Shown one piece after another: positions 21,114 through 34,714 of a DNA stretch of 64,000 nucleotides. The translations under genes and the position numbers were made by a program. The stretch spans positions 4,278,001 to 4,342,000 of the forward strand of contig CM074179.1 of the NCBI GenBank assembly GCA_037179385.1, in the 5' to 3' direction. The notes below the pieces were generated by a model. That model worked only from the letters and a program-made list of their open reading frames with translations, was not told where the DNA came from and ran no database searches. The stretch's first letter is position 1. Every line of letters starts with the position of its first letter. The stretch comes from Holothuria scabra. Lineage: Eukaryota; Echinodermata; Holothuroidea; Aspidochirotida; Holothuriidae.

Positions 21114-21653
21114 CTCCCTTCGGGGAGAACATATAATTATGTAAAAACAAGAAATTCCTCAGCTTAGTTAGCAAGTGAGTGACCTGTCAATCACTGCATC
21201 CAGGTTCAAAGGGCATTTCGAATAGTTCACCCCCCCCGCAAAAACATCCTTAATCGCTTTTTTTTTCATCTTTGCAGGTGCAGCAAACATAACTTAAATT
21301 TTTGAACCTAAATGACGTCACGACTTTCAAGGCCTCAACCAATCAGAGTACGCCATTGAAATTCAGGCGGTATGTTTAACGAACAGATAGCTGCAGTAAA
21401 ATTCGGCTGGAATTCTGAGCCAGATATTTTGTTTCACCGGGAAGCAATGCTTTATTCACGAAGTTGCCCACAGAGCGGACTTGGAAACCGTTAAATTTGC
21501 ATTTAGGCAACGAAATACGGGGGTAAGTTGAATAAAATGTATTATTTAGGAGGCTGAACGATAGTAATCGATCATTAATAGAGGGCGGTTTTGATTTCGT
21601 TCATAAGTTTGGGATTAAAAAGAGGCATTTTTTGCATGGCCCCTTTAATCGGT

Positions 21654-21840
21654 ATCGCTTCTCGGCCTTTTGGCTAAGATCATGTGTAGTATCTGTTCTT
21701 TTCAGCTTAATATCTGAAACGCGACTCATCGAGTCGCTTGTATATTAAACTGATTTTTGCCACTGGGCTATGGAATAGGAGCTTGCTCCGTCCTAGCCAC
21801 GGGTTGGCCCGGTCTTGCACTACCTCCGGGATTCGGCCCA
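21654..21840 (+). ncRNA. U2: U2 snRNA, unit 6
   Basis: Consensus RNA and hairpin, 727 bp after unit 5. Confidence 0.97.
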
Positions 21841-22380
21841 CTCCCTTCGGGGAGAACATATAATTATGTAAAAACAAGAAATTCCTCAGCTTAGTTAGCA
21901 AGTGAGTGACCTGTCAATCACTGCATCCAGGTTCAAAGGGCATTTCGAATAGTTCACCCCCCCCGCAAAAACATCCTTAATCGCTTTTTTTTTCATCTTT
22001 GCAGGTGCAGCAAACATAACTTAAATTTTTGAACCTAAATGACGTCACGACTTTCAAGGCCTCAACCAATCAGAGTACGCCATTGAAATTCAGGCGGTAT
22101 GTTTAACGAACAGATAGCTGCAGTAAAATTCGGCTGGAATTCTGAGCCAGATATTTTGTTTCACCGGGAAGCAATGCTTTATTCACGAAGTTGCCCACAG
22201 AGCGGACTTGGAAACCGTTAAATTTGCATTTAGGCAACGAAATAGCGGTGTAAGTTGAATAAAATGTATTATTTAGGAGGCTGAACGATAGTAATCGATC
22301 ATTAATAGAGGGCGGTTTTGATTTCGTTCATAAGTTTGGGATTAAAAAGAGGCATTTTTTGCATGGCCCCTTTAATCGGT

Positions 22381-22567
22381 ATCGCTTCTCGGCCTTTTGG
22401 CTAAGATCATGTGTAGTATCTGTTCTTTTCAGCTTAATATCTGAAACGCGACTCATCGAGTCGCTTGTATATTAAACTGATTTTTGCCACTGGGCTATGG
22501 AATAGGAGCTTGCTCCGTCCTAGCCACGGGTTGGCCCGGTCTTGCACTACCTCCGGGATTCGGCCCA
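22381..22567 (+). ncRNA. U2: U2 snRNA, unit 7
   Basis: Consensus RNA. Its upstream flank has AAATAGCGGTGTAAG instead of AAATACGGGGGTAAG (about 22241), about 135 bp before the start. Confidence 0.97.
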
Positions 22568-23104
22568 CTCCCTTCGGGGAGAACATATAATTATGTAAAA
22601 ACAAGAAATTCCTCAGCTTAGTTAGCAAGTGAGTGACCTGTCAATCACTGCATCCAGGTTCAAAGGGCATTTCGAATAGTTCACCCCCCCCGCAAAAACA
22701 TCCTTAATCGCTTTTTTCATCTTTGCAGGTGCAGCAAACATAACTTAAATTTTTGAACCTAAATGACGTCACGACTTTCAAGGCCTCAACCAATCAGAGT
22801 ACGCCATTGAAATTCAGGCGGTATGTTTAACGAACAGATAGCTGCAGTAAAATTCGGCTGGAATTCTGAGCCAGATATTTTGTTTCACCGGGAAGCAATG
22901 CTTTATTCACGAAGTTGCCCACAGAGCGGACTTGGAAACCGTTAAATTTGCATTTAGGCAACGAAATACGGGGGTAAGTTGAATAAAATGTATTATTTAG
23001 GAGGCTGAACGATAGTAATCGATCATTAATAGAGGGCGGTTTTGATTTCGTTCATAAGTTTGGGATTAAAAAGAGGCATTTTTTGCATGGCCCCTTTAAT
23101 CGGT

Positions 23105-23291
23105 ATCGCTTCTCGGCCTTTTGGCTAAGATCATGTGTAGTATCTGTTCTTTTCAGCTTAATATCTGAAACGCGACTCATCGAGTCGCTTGTATATTAAA
23201 CTGATTTTTGCCACTGGGCTATGGAATAGGAGCTTGCTCCGTCCTAGCCACGGGTTGGCCCGGTCTTGCACTACCTCCGGGATTCGGCCCA
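23105..23291 (+). ncRNA. U2: U2 snRNA, unit 8
   Basis: Consensus RNA and hairpin; a 724-bp unit with a shorter T run in the upstream spacer. Confidence 0.97.
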
Positions 23292-23830
23292 CTCCCTTCG
23301 GGGAGAACATATAATTATGTAAAAACAAGAAATTCCTCAGCTTAGTTAGCAAGTGAGTGACCTGTCAATCACTGCATCCAGGTTCAAAGGGCATTTCGAA
23401 TAGTTCACCCCCCCCGCAAAAACATCCTTAATCGCTTTTTTTTTCATCTTTGCAGGTGCAGCAAACATAACTTAAATTTTTGAACCTAAATGACGTCACG
23501 ACTTTCAAGGCCTCAACCAATCAGAGTACGCCATTGAAATTCAGGCGGTATGTTTAACGAACAGATAGCTGCAGTAAAATTCGGCTGGAATTCTGAGCCA
23601 GATATTTTGTTTCACCGGGAAGCAATGCTTTATTCACGAAGTTGCCCACAGAGCGGACTTGGAAACCGTTAAATTTGCATTTAGGCAACGAAATACGGGG
23701 GTAAGTTGAATAAAATGTATTATTTAGGAGGCTGAACGATAGTAATCGATCATTAATAGAGGGCGGTTTTGATTTCGTTCATAAGTTTGGGATTAAAAAG
23801 AGGCATTTTTGCATGGCCCCTTTAATCGGT

Positions 23831-24017
23831 ATCGCTTCTCGGCCTTTTGGCTAAGATCATGTGTAGTATCTGTTCTTTTCAGCTTAATATCTGAAACGCG
23901 ACTCATCGAGTCGCTTGTATATTAAACTGATTTTTGCCACTGGGCTATGGAATAGGAGCTTGCTCCGTCCTAGCCACGGGTTGGCCCGGTCTTGCACTAC
24001 CTCCGGGATTCGGCCCA
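23831..24017 (+). ncRNA. U2: U2 snRNA, unit 9
   Basis: Consensus RNA. The T run before GCATGGCC, about 20 bp upstream of the start, is shortened by one (five T). Confidence 0.97.
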
Positions 24018-24559
24018 CTCCCTTCGGGGAGAACATATAATTATGTAAAAACAAGAAATTCCTCAGCTTAGTTAGCAAGTGAGTGACCTGTCAATCACTG
24101 CATCCAGGTTCAAAGGGCATTTCGAATAGTTCACCCCCCCCCCCCGCAAAAACATCCTTAATCGCTTTTTTTCATCTTTGCAGGTGCAGCAAACATAACT
24201 TAAATTTTTGAACCTAAATGACGTCACGACTTTCAAGGCCTCAACCAATCAGAGTACGCCATTGAAATTCAGGCGGTATGTTTAACGAACAGATAGCTGC
24301 AGTAAAATTCGGCTGGAATTCTGAGCCAGATATTTTGTTTCACCGGGAAGCAATGCTTTATTCACGAAGTTGCCCACAGAGCGGACTTGGAAACCGTTAA
24401 ATTTGCATTTAGGCAACGAAATACGGGGGTAAGTTGAATAAAATGTATTATTTAGGAGGCTGAACGATAGTAATCGATCATTAATAGAGGGCGGTTTTGA
24501 TTTCGTTCATAAGTTTGGGATTAAAAAGAGGCATTTTTTGCATGGCCCCTTTAATCGGT

Positions 24560-24746
24560 ATCGCTTCTCGGCCTTTTGGCTAAGATCATGTGTAGTATCT
24601 GTTCTTTTCAGCTTAATATCTGAAACGCGACTCATCGAGTCGCTTGTATATTAAACTGATTTTTGCCACTGGGCTATGGAATAGGAGCTTGCTCCGTCCT
24701 AGCCACGGGTTGGCCCGGTCTTGCACTACCTCCGGGATTCGGCCCA
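24560..24746 (+). ncRNA. U2: U2 snRNA, unit 10
   Basis: Consensus RNA. The hairpin loop region is changed to CTCCTTCCGGGGAG, which breaks the UUCG loop. Confidence 0.97.
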
Positions 24747-25287
24747 CTCCTTCCGGGGAGAACATATAATTATGTAAAAACAAGAAATTCCTCAGCTTAG
24801 TTAGCAAGTGAGTGACCTGTCAATCACTGCATCCAGGTTCAAAGGGCATTTCGAATAGTTCACCCCCCCCCCCGCAAAAACATCCTTAATCGCTTTTTTT
24901 CATCTTTGCAGGTGCAGCAAACATAACTTAAATTTTTGAACCTAAATGACGTCACGACTTTCAAGGCCTCAACCAATCAGAGTACGCCATTGAAATTCAG
25001 GCGGTATGTTTAACGAACAGATAGCTGCAGTAAAATTCGGCTGGAATTCTGAGCCAGATATTTTGTTTCACCGGGAAGCAATGCTTTATTCACGAAGTTG
25101 CCCACAGAGCGGACTTGGAAACCGTTAAATTTGCATTTAGGCAACGAAATACGGGGGTAAGTTGAATAAAATGTATTATTTAGGAGGCTGAACGATAGTA
25201 ATCGATCATTAATAGAGGGCGGTTTTGATTTCGTTCATAAGTTTGGGATTAAAAAGAGGCATTTTTTGCATGGCCCCTTTAATCGGT

Positions 25288-25474
25288 ATCGCTTCTCGGC
25301 CTTTTGGCTAAGATCATGTGTAGTATCTGTTCTTTTCAGCTTAATATCTGAAACGCGACTCATCGAGTCGCTTGTATATTAAACTGATTTTTGCCACTGG
25401 GCTATGGAATAGGAGCTTGCTCCGTCCTAGCCACGGGTTGGCCCGGTCTTGCACTACCTCCGGGATTCGGCCCA
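25288..25474 (+). ncRNA. U2: U2 snRNA, unit 11
   Basis: Consensus RNA with the standard hairpin. Start of the stretch (units 11-19) in which full and altered hairpins alternate. Confidence 0.97.
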
Positions 25475-26013
25475 CTCCCTTCGGGGAGAACATATAATTA
25501 TGTAAAAACAAGAAATTCCTCAGCTTAGTTAGCAAGTGAGTGACCTGTCAATCACTGCATCCAGGTTCAAAGGGCATTTCGAATAGTTCACCCCCCCCCG
25601 CAAAAACATCCTTAATCGCTTTTTTTCATCTTTGCAGGTGCAGCAAACATAACTTAAATTTTTGAACCTAAATGACGTCACGACTTTCAAGGCCTCAACC
25701 AATCAGAGTACGCCATTGAAATTCAGGCGGTATGTTTAACGAACAGATAGCTGCAGTAAAATTCGGCTGGAATTCTGAGCCAGATATTTTGTTTCACCGG
25801 GAAGCAATGCTTTATTCACGAAGTTGCCCACAGAGCGGACTTGGAAACCGTTAAATTTGCATTTAGGCAACGAAATACGGGGGTAAGTTGAATAAAATGT
25901 ATTATTTAGGAGGCTGAACGATAGTAATCGATCATTAATAGAGGGCGGTTTTGATTTCGTTCATAAGTTTGGGATTAAAAAGAGGCATTTTTTGCATGGC
26001 CCCTTTAATCGGT

Positions 26014-26200
26014 ATCGCTTCTCGGCCTTTTGGCTAAGATCATGTGTAGTATCTGTTCTTTTCAGCTTAATATCTGAAACGCGACTCATCGAGTCGCTTG
26101 TATATTAAACTGATTTTTGCCACTGGGCTATGGAATAGGAGCTTGCTCCGTCCTAGCCACGGGTTGGCCCGGTCTTGCACTACCTCCGGGATTCGGCCCA
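26014..26200 (+). ncRNA. U2: U2 snRNA, unit 12
   Basis: Consensus RNA. Altered hairpin ACTTCTTCGGGGAG, as in units 3 and 16. Confidence 0.97.
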
Positions 26201-26738
26201 CTTCTTCGGGGAGAACATATAATTATGTAAAAACAAGAAATTCCTCAGCTTAGTTAGCAAGTGAGTGACCTGTCAATCACTGCATCCAGGTTCAAAGGGC
26301 ATTTCGAATAGTTCACCCCCCCCCGCAAAAACATCCTTAATCGCTTTTTTTCATCTTTGCAGGTGCAGCAAACATAACTTAAATTTTTGAACCTAAATGA
26401 CGTCACGACTTTCAAGGCCTCAACCAATCAGAGTACGCCATTGAAATTCAGGCGGTATGTTTAACGAACAGATAGCTGCAGTAAAATTCGGCTGGAATTC
26501 TGAGCCAGATATTTTGTTTCACCGGGAAGCAATGCTTTATTCACGAAGTTGCCCACAGAGCGGACTTGGAAACCGTTAAATTTGCATTTAGGCAACGAAA
26601 TACGGGGGTAAGTTGAATAAAATGTATTATTTAGGAGGCTGAACGATAGTAATCGATCATTAATAGAGGGCGGTTTTGATTTCGTTCATAAGTTTGGGAT
26701 TAAAAAGAGGCATTTTTTGCATGGCCCCTTTAATCGGT

Positions 26739-26925
26739 ATCGCTTCTCGGCCTTTTGGCTAAGATCATGTGTAGTATCTGTTCTTTTCAGCTTAATATCT
26801 GAAACGCGACTCATCGAGTCGCTTGTATATTAAACTGATTTTTGCCACTGGGCTATGGAATAGGAGCTTGCTCCGTCCTAGCCACGGGTTGGCCCGGTCT
26901 TGCACTACCTCCGGGATTCGGCCCA
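26739..26925 (+). ncRNA. U2: U2 snRNA, unit 13
   Basis: Consensus RNA. Hairpin arm reads CTTCCTTCGGGGAG (one C to T), which turns one G-C pair into G-U. Confidence 0.97.
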
Positions 26926-27461
26926 CTTCCTTCGGGGAGAACATATAATTATGTAAAAACAAGAAATTCCTCAGCTTAGTTAGCAAGTGAGTGACCTGTC
27001 AATCACTGCATCCAGGTTCAAAGGGCATTTCGAATAGTTCACCCCCCCGCAAAAACATCCTTAATCGCTTTTTTCATCTTTGCAGGTGCAGCAAACATAA
27101 CTTAAATTTTTGAACCTAAATGACGTCACGACTTTCAAGGCCTCAACCAATCAGAGTACGCCATTGAAATTCAGGCGGTATGTTTAACGAACAGATAGCT
27201 GCAGTAAAATTCGGCTGGAATTCTGAGCCAGATATTTTGTTTCACCGGGAAGCAATGCTTTATTCACGAAGTTGCCCACAGAGCGGACTTGGAAACCGTT
27301 AAATTTGCATTTAGGCAACGAAATACGGGGGTAAGTTGAATAAAATGTATTATTTAGGAGGCTGAACGATAGTAATCGATCATTAATAGAGGGCGGTTTT
27401 GATTTCGTTCATAAGTTTGGGATTAAAAAGAGGCATTTTTTGCATGGCCCCTTTAATCGGT

Positions 27462-27648
27462 ATCGCTTCTCGGCCTTTTGGCTAAGATCATGTGTAGTAT
27501 CTGTTCTTTTCAGCTTAATATCTGAAACGCGACTCATCGAGTCGCTTGTATATTAAACTGATTTTTGCCACTGGGCTATGGAATAGGAGCTTGCTCCGTC
27601 CTAGCCACGGGTTGGCCCGGTCTTGCACTACCTCCGGGATTCGGCCCA
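27462..27648 (+). ncRNA. U2: U2 snRNA, unit 14
   Basis: Consensus RNA. Shortest hairpin arm (ACTCTTCGGGGAG). The spacer after it has GCGAAAAC instead of GCAAAAAC. Confidence 0.97.
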
Positions 27649-28187
27649 CTCTTCGGGGAGAACATATAATTATGTAAAAACAAGAAATTCCTCAGCTTAG
27701 TTAGCAAGTGAGTGACCTGTCAATCACTGCATCCAGGTTCAAAGGGCATTTCGAATAGTTCACCCCCCCCCCCCGCGAAAACATCCTTAATCGCTTTTTT
27801 TCATCTTTGCAGGTGCAGCAAACATAACTTAAATTTTTGAACCTAAATGACGTCACGACTTTCAAGGCCTCAACCAATCAGAGTACGCCATTGAAATTCA
27901 GGCGGTATGTTTAACGAACAGATAGCTGCAGTAAAATTCGGCTGGAATTCTGAGCCAGATATTTTGTTTCACCGGGAAGCAATGCTTTATTCACGAAGTT
28001 GCCCACAGAGCGGACTTGGAAACCGTTAAATTTGCATTTAGGCAACGAAATACGGGGGTAAGTTGAATAAAATGTATTATTTAGGAGGCTGAACGATAGT
28101 AATCGATCATTAATAGAGGGCGGTTTTGATTTCGTTCATAAGTTTGGGATTAAAAAGAGGCATTTTTGCATGGCCCCTTTAATCGGT

Positions 28188-28374
28188 ATCGCTTCTCGGC
28201 CTTTTGGCTAAGATCATGTGTAGTATCTGTTCTTTTCAGCTTAATATCTGAAACGCGACTCATCGAGTCGCTTGTATATTAAACTGATTTTTGCCACTGG
28301 GCTATGGAATAGGAGCTTGCTCCGTCCTAGCCACGGGTTGGCCCGGTCTTGCACTACCTCCGGGATTCGGCCCA
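28188..28374 (+). ncRNA. U2: U2 snRNA, unit 15
   Basis: Consensus RNA and hairpin. Confidence 0.97.
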
Positions 28375-28911
28375 CTCCCTTCGGGGAGAACATATAATTA
28401 TGTAAAAACAAGAAATTCCTCAGCTTAGTTAGCAAGTGAGTGACCTGTCAATCACTGCATCCAGGTTCAAAGGGCATTTCGAATAGTTCACCCCCCCGCA
28501 AAAACATCCTTAATCGCTTTTTTTCATCTTTGCAGGTGCAGCAAACATAACTTAAATTTTTGAACCTAAATGACGTCACGACTTTCAAGGCCTCAACCAA
28601 TCAGAGTACGCCATTGAAATTCAGGCGGTATGTTTAACGAACAGATAGCTGCAGTAAAATTCGGCTGGAATTCTGAGCCAGATATTTTGTTTCACCGGGA
28701 AGCAATGCTTTATTCACGAAGTTGCCCACAGAGCGGACTTGGAAACCGTTAAATTTGCATTTAGGCAACGAAATACGGGGGTAAGTTGAATAAAATGTAT
28801 TATTTAGGAGGCTGAACGATAGTAATCGATCATTAATAGAGGGCGGTTTTGATTTCGTTCATAAGTTTGGGATTAAAAAGAGGCATTTTTTGCATGGCCC
28901 CTTTAATCGGT

Positions 28912-29098
28912 ATCGCTTCTCGGCCTTTTGGCTAAGATCATGTGTAGTATCTGTTCTTTTCAGCTTAATATCTGAAACGCGACTCATCGAGTCGCTTGTA
29001 TATTAAACTGATTTTTGCCACTGGGCTATGGAATAGGAGCTTGCTCCGTCCTAGCCACGGGTTGGCCCGGTCTTGCACTACCTCCGGGATTCGGCCCA
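28912..29098 (+). ncRNA. U2: U2 snRNA, unit 16
   Basis: Consensus RNA. Altered hairpin ACTTCTTCGGGGAG. Confidence 0.97.
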
Positions 29099-29635
29099 CT
29101 TCTTCGGGGAGAACATATAATTATGTAAAAACAAGAAATTCCTCAGCTTAGTTAGCAAGTGAGTGACCTGTCAATCACTGCATCCAGGTTCAAAGGGCAT
29201 TTCGAATAGTTCACCCCCCCCGCAAAAACATCCTTAATCGCTTTTTTTTTCATCTTTGCAGGTGCAGCAAACATAACTTAAATTTTTGAACCTAAATGAC
29301 GTCACGACTTTCAAGGCCTCAACCAATCAGAGTACGCCATTGAAATTCAGGCGGTATGTTTAACGAACAGATAGCTGCAGTAAAATTCGGCTGGAATTCT
29401 GAGCCAGATATTTTGTTTCACCGGGAAGCAATGCTTTATTCACGAAGTTGCCCACAGAGCGGACTTGGAAACCGTTAAATTTGCATTTAGGCAACGAAAT
29501 ACGGGGGTAAGTTGAATAAAATGTATTATTTAGGAGGCTGAACGATAGTAATCGATCATTAATAGAGGGCGGTTTTGATTTCGTTCATAAGTTTGGGATT
29601 AAAAGAGGCATTTTTGCATGGCCCCTTTAATCGGT

Positions 29636-29822
29636 ATCGCTTCTCGGCCTTTTGGCTAAGATCATGTGTAGTATCTGTTCTTTTCAGCTTAATATCTGAA
29701 ACGCGACTCATCGAGTCGCTTGTATATTAAACTGATTTTTGCCACTGGGCTATGGAATAGGAGCTTGCTCCGTCCTAGCCACGGGTTGGCCCGGTCTTGC
29801 ACTACCTCCGGGATTCGGCCCA
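29636..29822 (+). ncRNA. U2: U2 snRNA, unit 17
   Basis: Consensus RNA and hairpin. The upstream flank has lost one A in the ATTAAAAAG stretch (ATTAAAAG, about 29597). Confidence 0.97.
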
Positions 29823-30360
29823 CTCCCTTCGGGGAGAACATATAATTATGTAAAAACAAGAAATTCCTCAGCTTAGTTAGCAAGTGAGTGACCTGTCAAT
29901 CACTGCATCCAGGTTCAAAGGGCATTTCGAATAGTTCACCCCCCCCCGCAAAAACATCCTTAATCGCTTTTTTTTCATCTTTGCAGGTGCAGCAAACATA
30001 ACTTAAATTTTTGAACCTAAATGACGTCACGACTTTCAAGGCCTCAACCAATCAGAGTACGCCATTGAAATTCAGGCGGTATGTTTAACGAACAGATAGC
30101 TGCAGTAAAATTCGGCTGGAATTCTGAGCCAGATATTTTGTTTCACCGGGAAGCAATGCTTTATTCACGAAGTTGCCCACAGAGCGGACTTGGAAACCGT
30201 TAAATTTGCATTTAGGCAACGAAATACGGGGTAAGTTGAATAAAATGTATTATTTAGGAGGCTGAACGATAGTAATCGATCATTAATAGAGGGCGGTTTT
30301 GATTTCGTTCATAAGTTTGGGATTAAAAAGAGGCATTTTTGCATGGCCCCTTTAATCGGT

Positions 30361-30547
30361 ATCGCTTCTCGGCCTTTTGGCTAAGATCATGTGTAGTATC
30401 TGTTCTTTTCAGCTTAATATCTGAAACGCGACTCATCGAGTCGCTTGTATATTAAACTGATTTTTGCCACTGGGCTATGGAATAGGAGCTTGCTCCGTCC
30501 TAGCCACAGGTTGGCCCGGTCTTGCACTACCTCCGGGATTCGGCCCA
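30361..30547 (+). ncRNA. U2: U2 snRNA, unit 18
   Basis: Carries G148A (CCACAGGTT), in the linker between stems III and IV. Shortened hairpin CTCCTTCGGGGAG. Its upstream flank has a 4-G run (ACGGGGTAAG). Confidence 0.97.
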
Positions 30548-31085
30548 CTCCTTCGGGGAGAACATATAATTATGTAAAAACAAGAAATTCCTCAGCTTAG
30601 TTAGCAAGTGAGTGACCTGTCAATCACTGCATCCAGGTTCAAAGGGCATTTCGAATAGTTCACCCCCCCCCGCAAAAACATCCTTAATCGCTTTTTTTCA
30701 TCTTTGCAGGTGCAGCAAACATAACTTAAATTTTTGAACCTAAATGACGTCACGACTTTCAAGGCCTCAACCAATCAGAGTACGCCATTGAAATTCAGGC
30801 GGTATGTTTAACGAACAGATAGCTGCAGTAAAATTCGGCTGGAATTCTGAGCCAGATATTTTGTTTCACCGGGAAGCAATGCTTTATTCACGAAGTTGCC
30901 CACAGAGCGGACTTGGAAACCGTTAAATTTGCATTTAGGCAACGAAATACGGGGGTAAGTTGAATAAAATGTATTATTTAGGAGGCTGAACGATAGTAAT
31001 CGATCATTAATAGAGGGCGGTTTTGATTTCGTTCATAAGTTTGGGATTAAAAAGAGGCATTTTTTGCATGGCCCCTTTAATCGGT

Positions 31086-31272
31086 ATCGCTTCTCGGCCT
31101 TTTGGCTAAGATCATGTGTAGTATCTGTTCTTTTCAGCTTAATATCTGAAACGCGACTCATCGAGTCGCTTGTATATTAAACTGATTTTTGCCACTGGGC
31201 TATGGAATAGGAGCTTGCTCCGTCCTAGCCACGGGTTGGCCCGGTCTTGCACTACCTCCGGGATTCGGCCCA
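31086..31272 (+). ncRNA. U2: U2 snRNA, unit 19
   Basis: Consensus RNA and hairpin. Followed by one of the longest C runs (14 C), which makes this unit 732 bp. Confidence 0.97.
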
Positions 31273-31817
31273 CTCCCTTCGGGGAGAACATATAATTATG
31301 TAAAAACAAGAAATTCCTCAGCTTAGTTAGCAAGTGAGTGACCTGTCAATCACTGCATCCAGGTTCAAAGGGCATTTCGAATAGTTCACCCCCCCCCCCC
31401 CCGCAAAAACATCCTTAATCGCTTTTTTTTTCATCTTTGCAGGTGCAGCAAACATAACTTAAATTTTTGAACCTAAATGACGTCACGACTTTCAAGGCCT
31501 CAACCAATCAGAGTACGCCATTGAAATTCAGGCGGTATGTTTAACGAACAGATAGCTGCAGTAAAATTCGGCTGGAATTCTGAGCCAGATATTTTGTTTC
31601 ACCGGGAAGCAATGCTTTATTCACGAAGTTGCCCACAGAGCGGACTTGGAAACCGTTAAATTTGCATTTAGGCAACGAAATACGGGGGTAAGTTGAATAA
31701 AATGTATTATTTAGGAGGCTGAACGATAGTAATCGATCATTAATAGAGGGCGGTTTTGATTTCGTTCATAAGTTTGGGATTAAAAAGAGGCATTTTTGCA
31801 TGGCCCCTTTAATCGGT

Positions 31818-32004
31818 ATCGCTTCTCGGCCTTTTGGCTAAGATCATGTGTAGTATCTGTTCTTTTCAGCTTAATATCTGAAACGCGACTCATCGAGTCG
31901 CTTGTATATTAAACTGATTTTTGCCACTGGGCTATGGAATAGGAGCTTGCTCCGTCCTAGCCACGGGTTGGCCCGGTCTTGCACTACCTCCGGGATTCGG
32001 CCCA
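31818..32004 (+). ncRNA. U2: U2 snRNA, unit 20
   Basis: Consensus RNA and hairpin; upstream T run shortened to five. Confidence 0.97.
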
Positions 32005-32541
32005 CTCCCTTCGGGGAGAACATATAATTATGTAAAAACAAGAAATTCCTCAGCTTAGTTAGCAAGTGAGTGACCTGTCAATCACTGCATCCAGGTTCAA
32101 AGGGCATTTCGAATAGTTCACCCCCCCGCAAAAACATCCTTAATCGCTTTTTTTCATCTTTGCAGGTGCAGCAAACATAACTTAAATTTTTGAACCTAAA
32201 TGACGTCACGACTTTCAAGGCCTCAACCAATCAGAGTACGCCATTGAAATTCAGGCGGTATGTTTAACGAACAGATAGCTGCAGTAAAATTCGGCTGGAA
32301 TTCTGAGCCAGATATTTTGTTTCACCGGGAAGCAATGCTTTATTCACGAAGTTGCCCACAGAGCGGACTTGGAAACCGTTAAATTTGCATTTAGGCAACG
32401 AAATACGGGGGTAAGTTGAATAAAATGTATTATTTAGGAGGCTGAACGATAGTAATCGATCATTAATAGAGGGCGGTTTTGATTTCGTTCATAAGTTTGG
32501 GATTAAAAAGAGGCATTTTTTGCATGGCCCCTTTAATCGGT

Positions 32542-32728
32542 ATCGCTTCTCGGCCTTTTGGCTAAGATCATGTGTAGTATCTGTTCTTTTCAGCTTAATA
32601 TCTGAAACGCGACTCATCGAGTCGCTTGTATATTAAACTGATTTTTGCCACTGGGCTATGGAATAGGAGCTTGCTCCGTCCTAGCCACGGGTTGGCCCGG
32701 TCTTGCACTACCTCCGGGATTCGGCCCA
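32542..32728 (+). ncRNA. U2: U2 snRNA, unit 21
   Basis: Consensus RNA and hairpin. Confidence 0.97.
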
Positions 32729-33269
32729 CTCCCTTCGGGGAGAACATATAATTATGTAAAAACAAGAAATTCCTCAGCTTAGTTAGCAAGTGAGTGACCT
32801 GTCAATCACTGCATCCAGGTTCAAAGGGCATTTCGAATAGTTCACCCCCCCCCCCGCAAAAACATCCTTAATCGCTTTTTTTCATCTTTGCAGGTGCAGC
32901 AAACATAACTTAAATTTTTGAACCTAAATGACGTCACGACTTTCAAGGCCTCAACCAATCAGAGTACGCCATTGAAATTCAGGCGGTATGTTTAACGAAC
33001 AGATAGCTGCAGTAAAATTCGGCTGGAATTCTGAGCCAGATATTTTGTTTCACCGGGAAGCAATGCTTTATTCACGAAGTTGCCCACAGAGCGGACTTGG
33101 AAACCGTTAAATTTGCATTTAGGCAACGAAATACGGGGGTAAGTTGAATAAAATGTATTATTTAGGAGGCTGAACGATAGTAATCGATCATTAATAGAGG
33201 GCGGTTTTGATTTCGTTCATAAGTTTGGGATTAAAAAGAGGCATTTTTTGCATGGCCCCTTTAATCGGT

Positions 33270-33456
33270 ATCGCTTCTCGGCCTTTTGGCTAAGATCATG
33301 TGTAGTATCTGTTCTTTTCAGCTTAATATCTGAAACGCGACTCATCGAGTCGCTTGTATATTAAACTGATTTTTGCCACTGGGCTATGGAATAGGAGCTT
33401 GCTCCGTCCTAGCCACTGCTTGGCCCGGTCTTGCACTACCTCCGGGATTCGGCCCA
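33270..33456 (+). ncRNA. U2: U2 snRNA, unit 22
   Basis: Nt 148-150 read TGC instead of GGG (CCACTGCTTGG). This is the most altered linker in the array; the stems are unaffected. Confidence 0.96.
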
Positions 33457-33992
33457 CTCCCTTCGGGGAGAACATATAATTATGTAAAAACAAGAAATTC
33501 CTCAGCTTAGTTAGCAAGTGAGTGACCTGTCAATCACTGCATCCAGGTTCAAAGGGCATTTCGAATAGTTCACCCCCCCGCAAAAACATCCTTAATCGCT
33601 TTTTTCATCTTTGCAGGTGCAGCAAACATAACTTAAATTTTTGAACCTAAATGACGTCACGACTTTCAAGGCCTCAACCAATCAGAGTACGCCATTGAAA
33701 TTCAGGCGGTATGTTTAACGAACAGATAGCTGCAGTAAAATTCGGCTGGAATTCTGAGCCAGATATTTTGTTTCACCGGGAAGCAATGCTTTATTCACGA
33801 AGTTGCCCACAGAGCGGACTTGGAAACCGTTAAATTTGCATTTAGGCAACGAAATACGGGAGAAAGTTGAATAAAATGTATTATTTAGGAGGCTGAACGA
33901 TAGTAATCGATCATTAATAGAGGGCGGTTTTGATTTCGTTCATAAGTTTGGGATTAAAAAGAGGCATTTTTTGCATGGCCCCTTTAATCGGT

Positions 33993-34179
33993 ATCGCTTC
34001 TCGGCCTTTTGGCTAAGATCATGTGTAGTATCTGTTCTTTTCAGCTTAATATCTGAAACGCGACTCATCGAGTCGCTTGTATATTAAACTGATTTTTGCC
34101 ACTGGGCTATGGAATAGGAGCTTGCTCCGTCCTAGCCACAGGTTGGCCCGGTCTTGCACTACCTCCGGGATTCGGCCCA
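33993..34179 (+). ncRNA. U2: U2 snRNA, unit 23
   Basis: G148A, as in units 24-29. The upstream flank has ACGGGAGAAAG where others have ACGGGGGTAAG, destroying the donor-like GTAAGT. Followed by the shortest C run (6 C). Confidence 0.97.
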
Positions 34180-34714
34180 CTCCCTTCGGGGAGAACATAT
34201 AATTATGTAAAAACAAGAAATTCCTCAGCTTAGTTAGCAAGTGAGTGACCTGTCAATCACTGCATCCAGGTTCAAAGGGCATTTCGAATAGTTCACCCCC
34301 CGCAAAAACATCCTTAATCGCTTTTTTCATCTTTGCAGGTGCAGCAAACATAACTTAAATTTTTGAACCTAAATGACGTCACGACTTTCAAGGCCTCAAC
34401 CAATCAGAGTACGCCATTGAAATTCAGGCGGTATGTTTAACGAACAGATAGCTGCAGTAAAATTCGGCTGGAATTCTGAGCCAGATATTTTGTTTCACCG
34501 GGAAGCAATGCTTTATTCACGAAGTTGCCCACAGAGCGGACTTGGAAACCGTTAAATTTGCATTTAGGCAACGAAATACGGGGGTAAGTTGAATAAAATG
34601 TATTATTTAGGAGGCTGAACGATAGTAATCGATCATTAATAGAGGGCGGTTTTGATTTCGTTCATAAGTTTGGGATTAAAAAGAGGCATTTTTTGCATGG
34701 CCCCTTTAATCGGT

